Shown: piece after piece, positions 18,047 to 27,346 of the stretch
Layout: each line of letters opens with the position of its first letter
How positions within the stretch are numbered: the first letter of the stretch is position 1
Origin: an uncultured Granulosicoccaceae bacterium
GTDB lineage: Bacteria; Pseudomonadota; Gammaproteobacteria; Granulosicoccales; Granulosicoccaceae
DNA length: 61,503 nucleotides
Reading direction: 5' to 3'
Assembly: GCA_938003855.1 (NCBI GenBank)
Contig: CALKXD010000114.1
Coordinates: forward strand, 1-61,503
The notes under the pieces: model-generated
Seen by the model: only the letters and a program-made list of their open reading frames with translations
What the model was told of the DNA's origin: nothing
Databases searched by the model: none
Position numbers and translations under genes: made by a program

Positions 18047-19719
18047 GTGGCGATACACTGCAGTTGATTCACCATCAGGTCATGTGGACCCGTTTGATCT
18101 CGGTTGTCGAGGAGCAGGCGCAGGCGTTGCTGCGAACAGCGTTTGGTTCGGTGGTACGCGAGGCCGGCGATTTATCCGCTGGTGTTTATGATACCGGTGG
18201 TCGAATGATGGCGCAGGCGGTAACCGGCACACCGGGCCACGTTAATACCATGGCAATGGCAATGCAGCATTTTCTGCAGCGATTTCCTATAGAATCCATG
18301 CAACCGGGGGATGTGTTTGTCACCAATGATCCATGGATGGGCACGGGCCACTTATTTGATTTTGTGGTGGTGACGCCGGCGTTTCTCGATGGACAGCCGG
18401 TTGCGCTGTTTGCCTGTACCAGCCATGTGACCGATGTTGGCGGTCGTGGTTTTACCGCCGATGCAACCTCTGTTTTTGAAGAGGGAACGCTTATCCCGCA
18501 TATGCGGATTCGCACGAATGATCAGTTAAACGACGACCTGCTCGGCATTATCGCCGCCAACAGCCGCAACCCGGTCGAGGTGCTAGGCGATATCCGCTCA
18601 CTGATCTCAAGTAATGATGTTGGCGTCAGGCGCTTGCAGGCGATGATGCAGGAGTTTTCGCTCAACAGTCTGGACGATCTGGCAGCGCATATATTTACCG
18701 CATCAGAGCAGGCCACTCGTGAGGCAATTGCCGCTGTACCGGACGGCCGGTATCGCTCGTCGATGACCCTGGACGGCTATGAAAAACCGATTCAACTGGA
18801 AGTCTCACTGCAGATCACCGGTGACAGGATAGTCGTTGATTATGCCGGCAGCTCGGCGGCATCGCGTTACGGTATTAACTCACCCAAGTGCTATACCGAT
18901 GCGTATTCTGTGTTTGGTTTAAAGTGTGTTATTGCCCCTGAGACGCCTAACAATCACGCATCGTTACAGTGCTTCGAGGTGCATGCCGAGACCGGCTCCT
19001 GTGTGGCGCCGGCGCGACCGTCAGCGGTGACAGCGCGTCATGTGATCGGCCAGATGCTACCTGACGCGATGTTCGGTTGTCTGGTTCAGGCGCTGCCTGA
19101 TCTCACACCGGCAGAGAGTGCCGGATCAATCTGGGTGCTGGCCATGTCCGGCAACACTGACATGACCCGGGCTGACCCCGCGAATGATTTTAATGTGATG
19201 AATGTGGGGCTCGGCGGGGTCGGGGCTTCTGCCCATACACCGGGGCTGAACACCACCGCATTTCCATCCGGTGTCGGTGGCATACCGGTAGAAATCACTG
19301 AAACAGAATCACCGTTGTTGTTCCGGCACAAGGAGTTTATCTGTGATTCCGGTGGGGCTGGCAGAATGCCTGGCGGCTTATCGCAACGCATTGAAATAGG
19401 CAATACCGATGATGTTGACTTTCTAGTCTCTGCCGCCACTTGGGACCGCTTTGATAATCCGCCGAGGGGAAGGGCCGGGGGCCACGATGGCCGGGCCGGA
19501 ACCGCCAGTCTGGCATCAGGTAAAAAGCTGGTTGGTAAAACCACGCACTGTATTCCCGCTGGTGATGCGCTGGTCGTTGAGCTGCCGGGAGGCGGCGGCT
19601 TCGGAGATCCGTCTGAACGTGATCAATCGGACGTTGAAGCCGATCTTGAAGCGGAGACGATCTCGACATCAACGGCGAGAGAGGTTTATCGTTTGCCCGA
19701 TGATAGCAGCAAGGCTTAA
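18043..19719 (+). CDS. hyuB: Hydantoinase/oxoprolinase subunit B
   Basis: The 558-residue partner of HyuA carries the family motifs REAGDLSAGVYD, HVNTMAMA, FVTNDPWMGTGHLFDF, GGRGF, and the Gly-rich C-terminus ELPGGGGFGDP. Together the two subunits hydrolyse a cyclic amide (hydantoin or oxoproline type) using ATP. Its ATG overlaps the hyuA stop (ATGA), so expression is coupled. No transporter or carbamoylase follows directly; the next gene is on the opposite strand. A small hairpin (GGCAC-GTCT-GTGCC) lies just after the stop but lacks a T-run. Confidence 0.92.
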   Translation: MSGDTLQLIHHQVMWTRLISVVEEQAQALLRTAFGSVVREAGDLSAGVYDTGGRMMAQAVTGTPGHVNTMAMAMQHFLQRFPIESMQPGDVFVTNDPWMGTGHLFDFVVVTPAFLDGQPVALFACTSHVTDVGGRGFTADATSVFEEGTLIPHMRIRTNDQLNDDLLGIIAANSRNPVEVLGDIRSLISSNDVGVRRLQAMMQEFSLNSLDDLAAHIFTASEQATREAIAAVPDGRYRSSMTLDGYEKPIQLEVSLQITGDRIVVDYAGSSAASRYGINSPKCYTDAYSVFGLKCVIAPETPNNHASLQCFEVHAETGSCVAPARPSAVTARHVIGQMLPDAMFGCLVQALPDLTPAESAGSIWVLAMSGNTDMTRADPANDFNVMNVGLGGVGASAHTPGLNTTAFPSGVGGIPVEITETESPLLFRHKEFICDSGGAGRMPGGLSQRIEIGNTDDVDFLVSAATWDRFDNPPRGRAGGHDGRAGTASLASGKKLVGKTTHCIPAGDALVVELPGGGGFGDPSERDQSDVEADLEAETISTSTAREVYRLPDDSSKA

Positions 19720-19858
19720 AAGGTGGCACGTCTGTGCCGGCCTTCAGGGTTTAGGCTGTACAGGCGGCGACTATCCGTACAACGGTCCAGGCGGTGTTAT
19801 CCAGCGTATTCCCACTGCATAGAACAGCCGGGTGCAACAGCGCCCTGTATCATCTGCG

Positions 19859-20557
19859 CTAGCGCGGGTAGGACCCGTCATTGACATCGATGGTAGCGCC
19901 ATTGACGTATGCCGGACTGTCTGAGCCCAGCCAGTATATAGACTCTGCCACCTCTGATGGCAGGCAGGCGCGGCCACTATAGACAGACGCCATCACGGCA
20001 TCTTTGCGCGACTGCGGCAGTTGCTCGTACATGTCGGTTTTGGTTGGACCCGGTGCTACGGCATTGACCAGAATCCCGTCTTGGCCGAGAAAGCGTGCGT
20101 AGGCTTTGGTCATATTTAAAATGCCGGCTTTGGTGATGCCGTACCAGAGATCCGGGTGCCCGGTAAAAGCGGCAACCGACGCCACGTTAATGATTCGGCC
20201 GGACTGCTTTTTTTTCATTGTGGGTAGAACAGCTTCTATTAACTCGGCAGGTGCCTCAAGATTTACCGCAATGATCTCGCGCCGCTGCTCAGGCGGAAAC
20301 TGGTCATGTGGCGGTACATAGAGCACACCCGCATTGTTCACCAGGGTGTCAATAGCAGGTAACCCGTCAATCAATGGCTTGATCGCACTGATATCCTGTA
20401 GATCAAAGTCTATGCGTTGCAGGGCGCTATGATCTGCCAGCGTAGACCCCTGCCAGAGTCTGTCGATAGCAATTACCTGATGCGCGTGGGACAGGAACAG
20501 TTCGGCGGCCGCCTGACCAATGCCGCGGGCGGCACCTGTGATGAGTATGGTGGACAA
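19859..20557 (-). CDS. Short-chain dehydrogenase/reductase
   Basis: The 232-residue SDR has a TTG start at 20557, chosen because AGGAGG lies 6 bases upstream; the longer frame to 20650 has no site and adds a non-homologous tail. The cofactor motif is TGAARGIG, the structural motif NNAG, the catalytic Ser in INVASVAAF, and Tyr/Lys in WYGITKAG. PGPTKTDM and a C-terminal DVNDGSYPR complete the pattern. The substrate is unknown. It converges with hyuB and is divergent from the alpha/beta hydrolase gene. Confidence 0.9.
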   Translation of the reverse strand: MSTILITGAARGIGQAAAELFLSHAHQVIAIDRLWQGSTLADHSALQRIDFDLQDISAIKPLIDGLPAIDTLVNNAGVLYVPPHDQFPPEQRREIIAVNLEAPAELIEAVLPTMKKKQSGRIINVASVAAFTGHPDLWYGITKAGILNMTKAYARFLGQDGILVNAVAPGPTKTDMYEQLPQSRKDAVMASVYSGRACLPSEVAESIYWLGSDSPAYVNGATIDVNDGSYPR

Positions 20558-20871
20558 GAATGGCCTCCTGCTGGAATGTTGTGATCGCGATGTTTGCACT
20601 ATACATCGTGGGCGAATCGTATGCCTGCTGTCACTGTTGTTTGTGTCCATCTGGCAGGTTTTGTTCTGCGAGGCAAGGTAGATTTCTGTTATTGGCGACT
20701 GATTTTGAGTCTAATCCGTACGGGTATTGGTCTAAGCATGCCTGATCCCGGGGTTGTATCGGTCGACTGCAAGAGCGGTAGTTGTCATGGCAGGATTGAC
20801 AGCCTGTATCTGTCCACCGACAATAATTCATAACGTATCCACTTAAGTGGCAGACTCGGGGGAAGTACACC
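20558..20871. other. Divergent intergenic region (SDR / alpha-beta hydrolase)
   Basis: This 314-base region holds the divergent promoters. Short frames run through it on both strands but lack an RBS or domain. The promoter at 20796-20824 is the one clear element. Confidence 0.4.
20796..20824 (+). promoter_or_regulatory. Sigma-70-type promoter for the alpha/beta hydrolase
   Basis: A consensus TTGACA at 20796-20801 is followed after 17 bases by GACAAT (four of six matches to TATAAT), about 48 bases before the hydrolase start. Confidence 0.5.
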
Positions 20872-21690
20872 ATGGCAATTTGCGAAATCGATACCGGCAA
20901 CAGCCTTTATTACGAATACACAGAGGCGACCGCCGCAGATAAAGTTACCTTTGTTTTTTTTAATCCGCTGACGGGTGATACCGGTATATGGCAGAACACT
21001 GTGACCGCAGCGCTGATAGAAGGCGGCCATGGTGTACTCGTTTACAATATGCGTGGTCAGCCAGACAGCCCGTTTTCACCTGGTACGGTGCTGGATCAAA
21101 CGCTTATTGTTAACGATGCCAGGCGCTTGCTCGAAGACGTGGCACCGCCGAATCCAGTCTTTGTCGGGCTGTCTATCGGTGGGATCTTTGCGGCGTGGGC
21201 GGCGATTGAAGGTGCCCACTGTGTCGGTCTGGTGCTAATCAATACTTTGCGTCGTGATGGCCCCCGATTGCAATGGATAAATGATGCGGTGGTCAGGCTG
21301 GCCGAGGTGGGTGGGGGTGAACTGCTGCGTGACATCATGTCGCCGTTGATCATGAATGAAGATTGGCAGGCCGCTAACCGCCAGAATTGCCTGACAGATC
21401 AGGATTACACACCACTCGACCGTGACAGTGGCACTTATAATTTGTTATCCAGTGCCCGCAGTACTAACTGGGATTTCCCCTACGAGCAATTAACGATGAG
21501 CACACTGGTGATTACCGGGTCTCATGATCGGGTATTTCGGGATCCGGCGGATGTCGATGCTATGTTTGCACGGCTGCCTAATGCCCGCAGAATCGATATG
21601 CAAAATGCCGGTCATATGATTCCCGTTGAGCAACCGCAGGCTCTGACAGAGGCCTTGCTTGAAATGGCCGGGCAGACACCACAAGCCTGA
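20872..21690 (+). CDS. Alpha/beta hydrolase
   Basis: The 272-residue cytosolic hydrolase has the fold's sequence layout: FVFFNPLTGDTGIW (oxyanion region), YNMRGQPDS, the nucleophile elbow GLSIGG, an acid candidate in GSHDRVF, and the catalytic His in NAGHMIPVEQP. An ester, lactone or C-C bond substrate is possible; the sequence does not decide. It appears to be a single gene with its own promoter, convergent with the ICL/PEP-mutase-like gene. Confidence 0.87.
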   Translation: MAICEIDTGNSLYYEYTEATAADKVTFVFFNPLTGDTGIWQNTVTAALIEGGHGVLVYNMRGQPDSPFSPGTVLDQTLIVNDARRLLEDVAPPNPVFVGLSIGGIFAAWAAIEGAHCVGLVLINTLRRDGPRLQWINDAVVRLAEVGGGELLRDIMSPLIMNEDWQAANRQNCLTDQDYTPLDRDSGTYNLLSSARSTNWDFPYEQLTMSTLVITGSHDRVFRDPADVDAMFARLPNARRIDMQNAGHMIPVEQPQALTEALLEMAGQTPQA

Positions 21691-21827
21691 GCGCGTCATG
21701 CGCATTTGCCTGATAGTAAAGCGTAACCGCAAGGCAGGCTTTGTGAGTCAGTCATCCCGCTGTGCGCCCTGTGTGGAGAGGTGCGACGGTCGGGATAGCG
21801 TTGTCTATGGTTTTAATCAGAATCATT

Positions 21828-21847
21828 GCCGGAGCATCGCCTCCGGC
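21828..21847. terminator. Hairpin between convergent genes
   Basis: A perfect 7-bp stem (GCCGGAG/CTCCGGC) with a six-base loop lies between the convergent ends of the alpha/beta hydrolase and the ICL/PEP-mutase gene. There is no adjacent T-run on either strand, so a terminator role is tentative. Confidence 0.3.
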
Positions 21848-21905
21848 CTGATGAGATCTGGTCTAGAGAGGCGGGTTTTCGGTGGTGTCGCCCTGCTGGT
21901 TTGCA

Positions 21906-22715
21906 CTACCGTTGGAACAGTGTTTCCAGTGTGTTGTAGTCAGCGATGCTTGACAAAAAACGCAGAGATCCTGTGCTGTTTATTTCTGCCACAGAGTCTA
22001 TCAGTGCTCCGATAGCAGCCAGATACAAGGCCGAGCCCAGACTGATTCTGCGAACACCGGCGCGCTCGAGATCATCCAGGCTGACTGCAGGTGATAGTGA
22101 TTCCACCACAATATTTACCGGTTTACCGAGTGATTCACAAATCATTTCGATATCGCCAAGGTCATCTACGGCTGGTGGATACAATACATCGGCCCCGGCT
22201 GTTTCAAATGCCTGTAACCGCTTAATTGTGTCTGGCAGATCTCTGATGCCGCTGGCGTAATTGTCGCAGCGAGCAGTCAGGATGAAGTCGTGCTCGAGCT
22301 TGTCTCTGGCCTCGCAGGCAGCTTCAATGCGCTCAACGGCTAAGGTAAAGTCATAGCAGGGCTGTGCCGGGTTGCCGGTATAGTCTTCAATCGAACAGCC
22401 GGCCAGACCGGTTTCTGCAGCAAGTGCGATGGTGCGTGCAACGGCATCCGGGGTATCACCGAAACCCCGTCCAAGATCTGCACTGACAGGTAATGGTGTG
22501 GCCTGCACGATGTCACTGCAGTGACGCAGTATTGTGGCCTGATCTGTCGCGTGGTCAGCCAGGCCACGGGTATAGGCATGGCCGGCACTGGTGGTCGCCA
22601 GTGACTGAAAACCAGCCGCCGCCAGAAGTTTTGCTGAACCCGCATCCCACGGATTTGGCACCACAAAGAGCTTGCCGCTGTGGTGCAATTCGCGAAACGC
22701 CTGAAACTTGTCCAT
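21906..22715 (-). CDS. Isocitrate lyase/PEP mutase family protein
   Basis: The 269-residue barrel enzyme shows the family order: PNPWDAGSAKLLAAAGF, TTSAGHAYTRG, PVSADLGRGFG (metal-binding Asp), GCSIEDYTG, TARCDNY and GADVLYPPAVDD. Members cleave or rearrange C-C or P-C bonds of 2-hydroxy/oxo acids (isocitrate, methylisocitrate, oxaloacetate, phosphonopyruvate). The isocitrate-lyase KKCGH motif is absent, so it is not a glyoxylate-shunt enzyme. The role is otherwise unassigned. It lies downstream of the MFS gene on the same strand, with a strong hairpin between the two. Confidence 0.87.
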   Translation of the reverse strand: MDKFQAFRELHHSGKLFVVPNPWDAGSAKLLAAAGFQSLATTSAGHAYTRGLADHATDQATILRHCSDIVQATPLPVSADLGRGFGDTPDAVARTIALAAETGLAGCSIEDYTGNPAQPCYDFTLAVERIEAACEARDKLEHDFILTARCDNYASGIRDLPDTIKRLQAFETAGADVLYPPAVDDLGDIEMICESLGKPVNIVVESLSPAVSLDDLERAGVRRISLGSALYLAAIGALIDSVAEINSTGSLRFLSSIADYNTLETLFQR

Positions 22716-22763
22716 GCTGTTTTAATCACCGTGGTGGCTGCAGGACGCACACCTTAACAAGTC

Positions 22764-22789
22764 ACTACTGACAACGCCTTGTCAGTAGT
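22764..22789 (-). terminator. Perfect 11-bp hairpin between the MFS and ICL/PEP-mutase genes
   Basis: ACTACTGACAA and TTGTCAGTAGT form a perfect inverted repeat around a four-base loop. It lies 48 bases upstream of the ICL-like start and 54 bases beyond the MFS stop. It may be a terminator/attenuator (no clear T-run) or an operator for the ICL-like gene. Confidence 0.45.
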
Positions 22790-22842
22790 TATCGCAAATA
22801 CTGCGCTGTGTGCCGTGATAGCTCGTCAGGGTTGCGGTGTGT

Positions 22843-24099
22843 CTAGGCCGGTTCGACGCGTTGCTTGTGTCTGGTCAACCAGATCAACGCACCACCCGCC
22901 AGCATCAGAAACGGCACCATCGCGTAGTTCACCGCGCTCCAGCCGTTTTCAGGTGTGCCGCCGGAGCAGTTCATCAGGCCGCCGGAGGCGAGGCTTGCCA
23001 GTGTCACGAAGCCAAATACTATTGTGTCATTGAGTCCCTGTGCACGACCACGCTCGTGCGGCGCATGCGCGCTGGCGAGCAGGGTGGTAGCGCCGACAAA
23101 CCCGAAATTCCAGCCGATGCCGAGCAGAATCAGTGCGATAAAAAAGTTTGACAGGGCCACCCCCGATAGTGCAACCAGTCCGGCACACCCGAGGATCACC
23201 AGGCCGGCACTGATTATCTTAGTGGTACCGAAACGGACAATTAAGTGCCCGGTAAAAAACGCTGGCGTGAACATCGCCAGAACGTGGGCGGAGACAATAT
23301 CGTTGGCGTTGCCATTGCTGAAACCACAGCCCATCACTGCCAGCGGTGTCGAGGTCATTACCAGATTCATCAGTGCATAGGACACCATGGCGCATATTAT
23401 CGCCACAAGAACGGTGGGGTTTTGCAGCAATTCCAGTCGCGATCTGCCGGCTGCAGCGGTAACTGCCGGTGTGGTGTTCTGATCACCCCGGGGCAGGTCG
23501 AGAAATAAAAATAGAAACATTCCTATCAGGTTCATCAGAATAATAACCAGATAGGTGCCAAGGAAAGGAATGGGTGGCAGTGAGCTTCCCACGACCGGTA
23601 AAAACGATACATCAAAAACCAGCTTGTTAAGCTGTGGTCCGAAAATCGCTGACAACAGGCCACCGGCCATGACATAGGAAATGGCCTTTGGTCTGAATGA
23701 TTCGCTTGCGGTGTCGGCCGCCGCGAAGCGATAGAAGCCCTGTGCGGACATATAAATGCCGGTGAAGTACGATCCCAGTAACAACAATGCAAATGAACTT
23801 GTATAGAGCCCGTAGGCGGATATCGCAGCGCCGATAGCACCACCGATTGCGCCAATGAAGAAACCGAATTTTCGCCCTTTGCGTTGCATTAGCGGCGAAA
23901 TCCACGGGGCTGTGGTCATTGACCCGAATACAATTAATGAAATAGGCAGTGTCGCAAAGCAGGGGTTGCCAGCCAGCATGCCTCCGGCCAGCCCGCCGAC
24001 CACAAACACCATGGGCATTTGAGCCCCTAAAAATGCCTGTGCTGCCACCAGCACTGCAACGTTCCGCCGCGTGCGGGCATCATCGATATTTGACATCAA
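22843..24099 (-). CDS. Major facilitator superfamily transporter
   Basis: The 418-residue inner-membrane carrier has about 12 hydrophobic helices. It carries the MFS loop pattern after helix 2 (PLMQRKGRKFGFFIG) and a signature-like NDTIVFGFVTLAS late in the sequence; helices 4-5 include LGSYFTGIYMSAQGFYRF. The substrate is unknown. It has a 204-base leader with a purine-rich run (GGAAGCGGAGGCGGAGGAGG, plus strand) and lies downstream of the TerB-like gene on the same strand. Confidence 0.88.
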   Translation of the reverse strand: MMSNIDDARTRRNVAVLVAAQAFLGAQMPMVFVVGGLAGGMLAGNPCFATLPISLIVFGSMTTAPWISPLMQRKGRKFGFFIGAIGGAIGAAISAYGLYTSSFALLLLGSYFTGIYMSAQGFYRFAAADTASESFRPKAISYVMAGGLLSAIFGPQLNKLVFDVSFLPVVGSSLPPIPFLGTYLVIILMNLIGMFLFLFLDLPRGDQNTTPAVTAAAGRSRLELLQNPTVLVAIICAMVSYALMNLVMTSTPLAVMGCGFSNGNANDIVSAHVLAMFTPAFFTGHLIVRFGTTKIISAGLVILGCAGLVALSGVALSNFFIALILLGIGWNFGFVGATTLLASAHAPHERGRAQGLNDTIVFGFVTLASLASGGLMNCSGGTPENGWSAVNYAMVPFLMLAGGALIWLTRHKQRVEPA

Positions 24100-24303
24100 A
24101 GGGTCCTTGCATTGCCGGTCTTAGCGGGCAACGGTTATGTCGCCTGTCCGCACAGCAAAGGAAGCGGAGGCGGAGGAGGTGGGTAACAGGTAGACCAGTG
24201 ACGTTACTGCGAACCGGGTGCAAGAGCAAGCATGTCACGGTTGTTTTCGGGTTTAATGGTGCGTCTTCGGTGATATACCGGTGCGGGTTTCTGACGCTGG
24301 CTA

Positions 24304-24750
24304 TCAGGGTTGACTGACTTTTAATTTCGCCTGAATGAACTCCTGATGGCTGACGTACAACAAGCCGCTTAACTTTCGAATCATGTACTCTTCGTATTTG
24401 TCCAGATCGCCGTCGGCCAGTGCCACACGCCACATTTGCTCGATCAGCAATTGCTTTTGCTCGCGACTGAAGCCTTCGTTTATCTGGCGGATTTGCGCAT
24501 GCAGTGAAATGGTTGTTTCGACGTCCTGCATTGCGGTGTCGATGATTGTGGCGAGTTCTTTTGCATCAATCGAGTGACTCGATTTTTCCAGTGCCTGCTG
24601 AATGGTGCTCAGTTCAATATCGTCAATCGAAGAATCCGACCGTGCAATCTCTACCAGCAGCATCGCGCTGAGTCGCTCCACCCAGTATTCATCCGGTTTT
24701 TCTTCACTAGCACCGGCAAGCTGCAGATTGCTGAATAATTTTTGAAACAT
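24304..24750 (-). CDS. TerB-family (tellurite-resistance-like) protein
   Basis: The 148-residue acidic helical protein starts at 24750 (MFQKLFSN); the upstream in-frame extension lacks protein-like composition. The TerB/DjlA-like pattern is seen in LLVEIARSDSSIDDIELSTI and MWRVALADGDLDKYEEYMIRKLSGLL, two helical repeats each with an Asp-rich turn that can bind a divalent metal. Its function is usually in membrane stress or is unknown. Here it stands alone before the MFS gene. Confidence 0.8.
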   Translation of the reverse strand: MFQKLFSNLQLAGASEEKPDEYWVERLSAMLLVEIARSDSSIDDIELSTIQQALEKSSHSIDAKELATIIDTAMQDVETTISLHAQIRQINEGFSREQKQLLIEQMWRVALADGDLDKYEEYMIRKLSGLLYVSHQEFIQAKLKVSQP

Positions 24751-25122
24751 GGGGGAACCTCTGTGATTAATACTGTGCCTGTTTTTCGGTGTAAGGTCAG
24801 GTAAGCGGCGACAAGTCCGGCCTCGACAACCCGCCTGCGGCCAGTATAAAAGAATAACCTGGCACGGTCTGTATCCGCTCGCGCTGCAACGGGTAAATTC
24901 AAACACCCGAAAAACTCCGGCGCTGACGCGGAGGGAGCACGGTGACCGTGGCGGATCTCCCCATCGCTTTAGTTATCGCTGCACAATAACGGCATCGGCG
25001 ACTGACACAGATTCAACAGGTCTGTCCGCTCTGTTAGCTACCGGTAACTTTTTCTCATCCGTGGCGGCCAACAGTGCAAAATAATAAGCGGCAGGAAAAT
25101 CAACACCAACCAAGGGGCGGAG
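24751..25122. other. Divergent intergenic region (TerB / SDR)
   Basis: This 372-base gap separates divergent genes. No coding frame, strong palindrome or consensus promoter pair stands out. AGTATAAAAG near 24844 is the only -10-like string seen. The purpose beyond promoters is not apparent. Confidence 0.3.
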
Positions 25123-25896
25123 ATGCTGGATTTAGGGTTGCAGGGGAAGGTTGCCATTGTCACGGGCGGCAGTGACGGGTTGGGTCGGGCCACCGTCGAG
25201 CGACTGGCGCGCGAAGGCGCACAGGTAGTGGCTTGTGCGCGACGTGAGGATCACCTTCAGCAGGTGGTGGCTGACATCCGGCAGCAGACCGGCGGTGACG
25301 TTGTGCCGGTAACCATGGATGTCACCAGCGCGGCGGACTGTGAGCGCGCGGTGCAGCAGGCAATCGATAACTTTGGCCGACTTGATATTCTGGTGAACAA
25401 TGCCGGCGCATCAGCGGCAAGCGGATTTGAATTGGTGTCCGACGAAGACTGGTTCGCAGATATTGAACTGAAGGTCATGGGGGCGGTCCGGATGTGCCGG
25501 TACAGCATACCTCAGTTACGCGCCAGCGGCGGCGGCAGTATTGTCAATGCGACCATCGGCGGCGCCAAAGCCCCGGCTGCGAAATCGCTGCCCACAACGG
25601 TCACGCGCGCGGCCGGTATCAACCTGACAAAGTCTCTGGCTAATGAGTATGCAGCGGACAATATCCGGGTCAATACGATATGCATCGGGTTGATCAAAAG
25701 CGCTCAGTGGGAGCGGCGGGCACAGGGCACATCCATGGATGACTTTTACGCTGATATGGCGAATCGCATTCCGCTGGGTCGGGTGGGCGAGGCGTCTGAA
25801 TACGCCGACCTGGTGGCTTATCTGTGCTCGACTTCCGGTAGCTACATCACTGGTACTTCAATAAATCTTGATGGCGGACTTTGTGCGGTAGATTAG
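25123..25896 (+). CDS. SDR-family protein with a substituted Tyr-Lys active site
   Basis: The 257-residue protein has an intact Rossmann motif (VTGGSDGLG), the NNAG motif, NTICIG and the C-terminal GTSINLDGG, so it should bind NAD(P). At the usual YxxxK site the sequence is PTTVTRAAGINLTKSL: the Lys position is Arg and the Tyr position is Thr. Standard hydride-transfer catalysis is therefore doubtful, unless a different residue substitutes. This may be a subfamily-wide feature rather than decay, since the rest is well preserved. It is monocistronic, about 125 bases before an unrelated membrane gene. Confidence 0.85.
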   Translation: MLDLGLQGKVAIVTGGSDGLGRATVERLAREGAQVVACARREDHLQQVVADIRQQTGGDVVPVTMDVTSAADCERAVQQAIDNFGRLDILVNNAGASAASGFELVSDEDWFADIELKVMGAVRMCRYSIPQLRASGGGSIVNATIGGAKAPAAKSLPTTVTRAAGINLTKSLANEYAADNIRVNTICIGLIKSAQWERRAQGTSMDDFYADMANRIPLGRVGEASEYADLVAYLCSTSGSYITGTSINLDGGLCAVD

Positions 25897-26023
25897 CAGT
25901 CTGCCTAACTGGAATGGATGTGGCAGGTGCTTGTTACTTTATTATTGCGTACTAAACGTCTAGCATTTGGCATCGGCTGAACTATTTCAGCGTTTAAGTC
26001 TGTAAACTCACCGGGAGAAAATT

Positions 26024-26458
26024 ATGGCATTGCCACTGCTCGCACCACTGGCGCCGCTGTTACCTGTTTTTAAGGTTCTGGCGCTTGGCAGTGTCAAATT
26101 TATTGGTGTCGGAATCGGCGCTGCTGTCGCACCGGTACTAACCGCGAATTTTCTGGTAGGGTTATCTGCTGGCACACCGCTGAAGTACGCCAAGTTTCGT
26201 CATCGCAAAGGGCTGTTCACTGACGAGGAACTGGCGATGATTGAAAATGCCAACGAGTTGATCAACCACAGTCTGGTCGATGAAGACAAGCACCTGAGCC
26301 GCGGTGAAGCCCGGGAGTTTCTGAAGGAGGTGCTGATGGGCACCCTTGAGGGGATGAAAGTGAGCATTCTGTCCGTGCCCGGTCAGCTGGCTCGATTTTC
26401 AAAGCAGTTGCTTGCCATGTGCGTCAAGCCATTTACCTCCGGAGGACGCAACAAGTGA
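26024..26458 (+). CDS. Small protein of unknown function with a hydrophobic N-terminal half
   Basis: The 144-residue protein starts after a good RBS (GGGAGAAAATT before ATG). Residues about 1-55 are hydrophobic and Gly/Ala-rich with no charged residue apart from two Lys, suggesting one or two membrane-inserted helices. The rest is a charged helical domain (FTDEELAMIENANELIN, RGEAREFLKEVL). No family was recognised. It is followed 27 bases later by another unknown membrane protein and probably forms a unit with it. Confidence 0.65.
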   Translation: MALPLLAPLAPLLPVFKVLALGSVKFIGVGIGAAVAPVLTANFLVGLSAGTPLKYAKFRHRKGLFTDEELAMIENANELINHSLVDEDKHLSRGEAREFLKEVLMGTLEGMKVSILSVPGQLARFSKQLLAMCVKPFTSGGRNK

Positions 26459-26485
26459 TTTTGCAGCGCACACGGAGTTGGTGCA

Positions 26486-27280
26486 GTGAGTAAAACCGAC
26501 TCACAACCACCACGCCGGGTTTCGTTTTTAGGGCGTGCAGAAGCACGGGTGTTACAGCTGCTGCCCGGTTTTATTACACCGCTTCGATTTCGAATCCTTA
26601 TCGGGTATCTGGTCGTTATTGTTCTGGGTATCTATGGGTGGGAGCAAATTGCCTCTGCCTGGCGATATCTGGCCACATTGCTGGCGCCGGTCGCCGCTTT
26701 GCTGGGCGCGCTGCTGGCATTGAAGCTGAGCGTCGTTTTTGTATCGGTTGTGACGTTACTGAGTGCACTGTTGAAAGTCTTTTTCGGGTTTTTAATGGTG
26801 GTCTTGAAGCCCGGCATTCTCAAGGCGATTTTCATCCCTCAGCTGGTGTCTCTGGCCGGCTGGTTTCACCGCAAAAGCTCACGTCTGCAAACCTATGTGA
26901 AAAAAATCTACGATCGCATTAAAGGTTTTTCGGAGAAAGTTATTGGCTGGTGGAAAAACCAGGATGCTGCCGACAAGATACTGCTGTCGGGATTTCTTGT
27001 GCCGCTGCTGGTGATATTGCTAATTGTGTTTGTCGTGAAGCGTGCAATAACCCTATTTGCCGTTAAAAAAATTACCGAGCAAGTGGTTCAGAAGACGACG
27101 AAATTTGTTATAAAAAATTTCTACCGATTACCGGTAATCGGTGGACTGCCGGCGCTCGTTGCTGCCAGAACCCGAAAGCTGACAGTGCGCAACGATCGCG
27201 AAGACGTGGTTAATGATTTCAAAAGCCTTGGCAGCGAATTCTATAAACCGGAGTCACCGGTACCTCCTGAGCAGTCTTGA
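26486..27280 (+). CDS. Unknown inner-membrane protein
   Basis: The 264-residue protein has a GTG start. Hydrophobic segments lie at about residues 32-50, 60-82, 84-105 and 170-190, and the loops and the C-terminal tail are strongly basic (SRLQTYVKKIYDRIKGFSEKVIGWW, TRKLTVRND). The pattern suggests a multi-pass protein with cytosolic basic regions. No domain was recognised. It is probably co-transcribed with the preceding small protein and is convergent with the SMP-30-like gene. Confidence 0.7.
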   Translation: MSKTDSQPPRRVSFLGRAEARVLQLLPGFITPLRFRILIGYLVVIVLGIYGWEQIASAWRYLATLLAPVAALLGALLALKLSVVFVSVVTLLSALLKVFFGFLMVVLKPGILKAIFIPQLVSLAGWFHRKSSRLQTYVKKIYDRIKGFSEKVIGWWKNQDAADKILLSGFLVPLLVILLIVFVVKRAITLFAVKKITEQVVQKTTKFVIKNFYRLPVIGGLPALVAARTRKLTVRNDREDVVNDFKSLGSEFYKPESPVPPEQS

Positions 27281-27346
27281 CAATGGCGTCGCTGGCGGTT
27301 ACCAGGCGTGCAGTGGCAAGTGCAAGGTGGTTTTGTGCGACTTCAC

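Noticed and set aside
20560-20833. Short frames on both strands between the SDR and the alpha/beta hydrolase
   Set aside because: They overlap the TTGACA promoter and each other and show no protein-like pattern.
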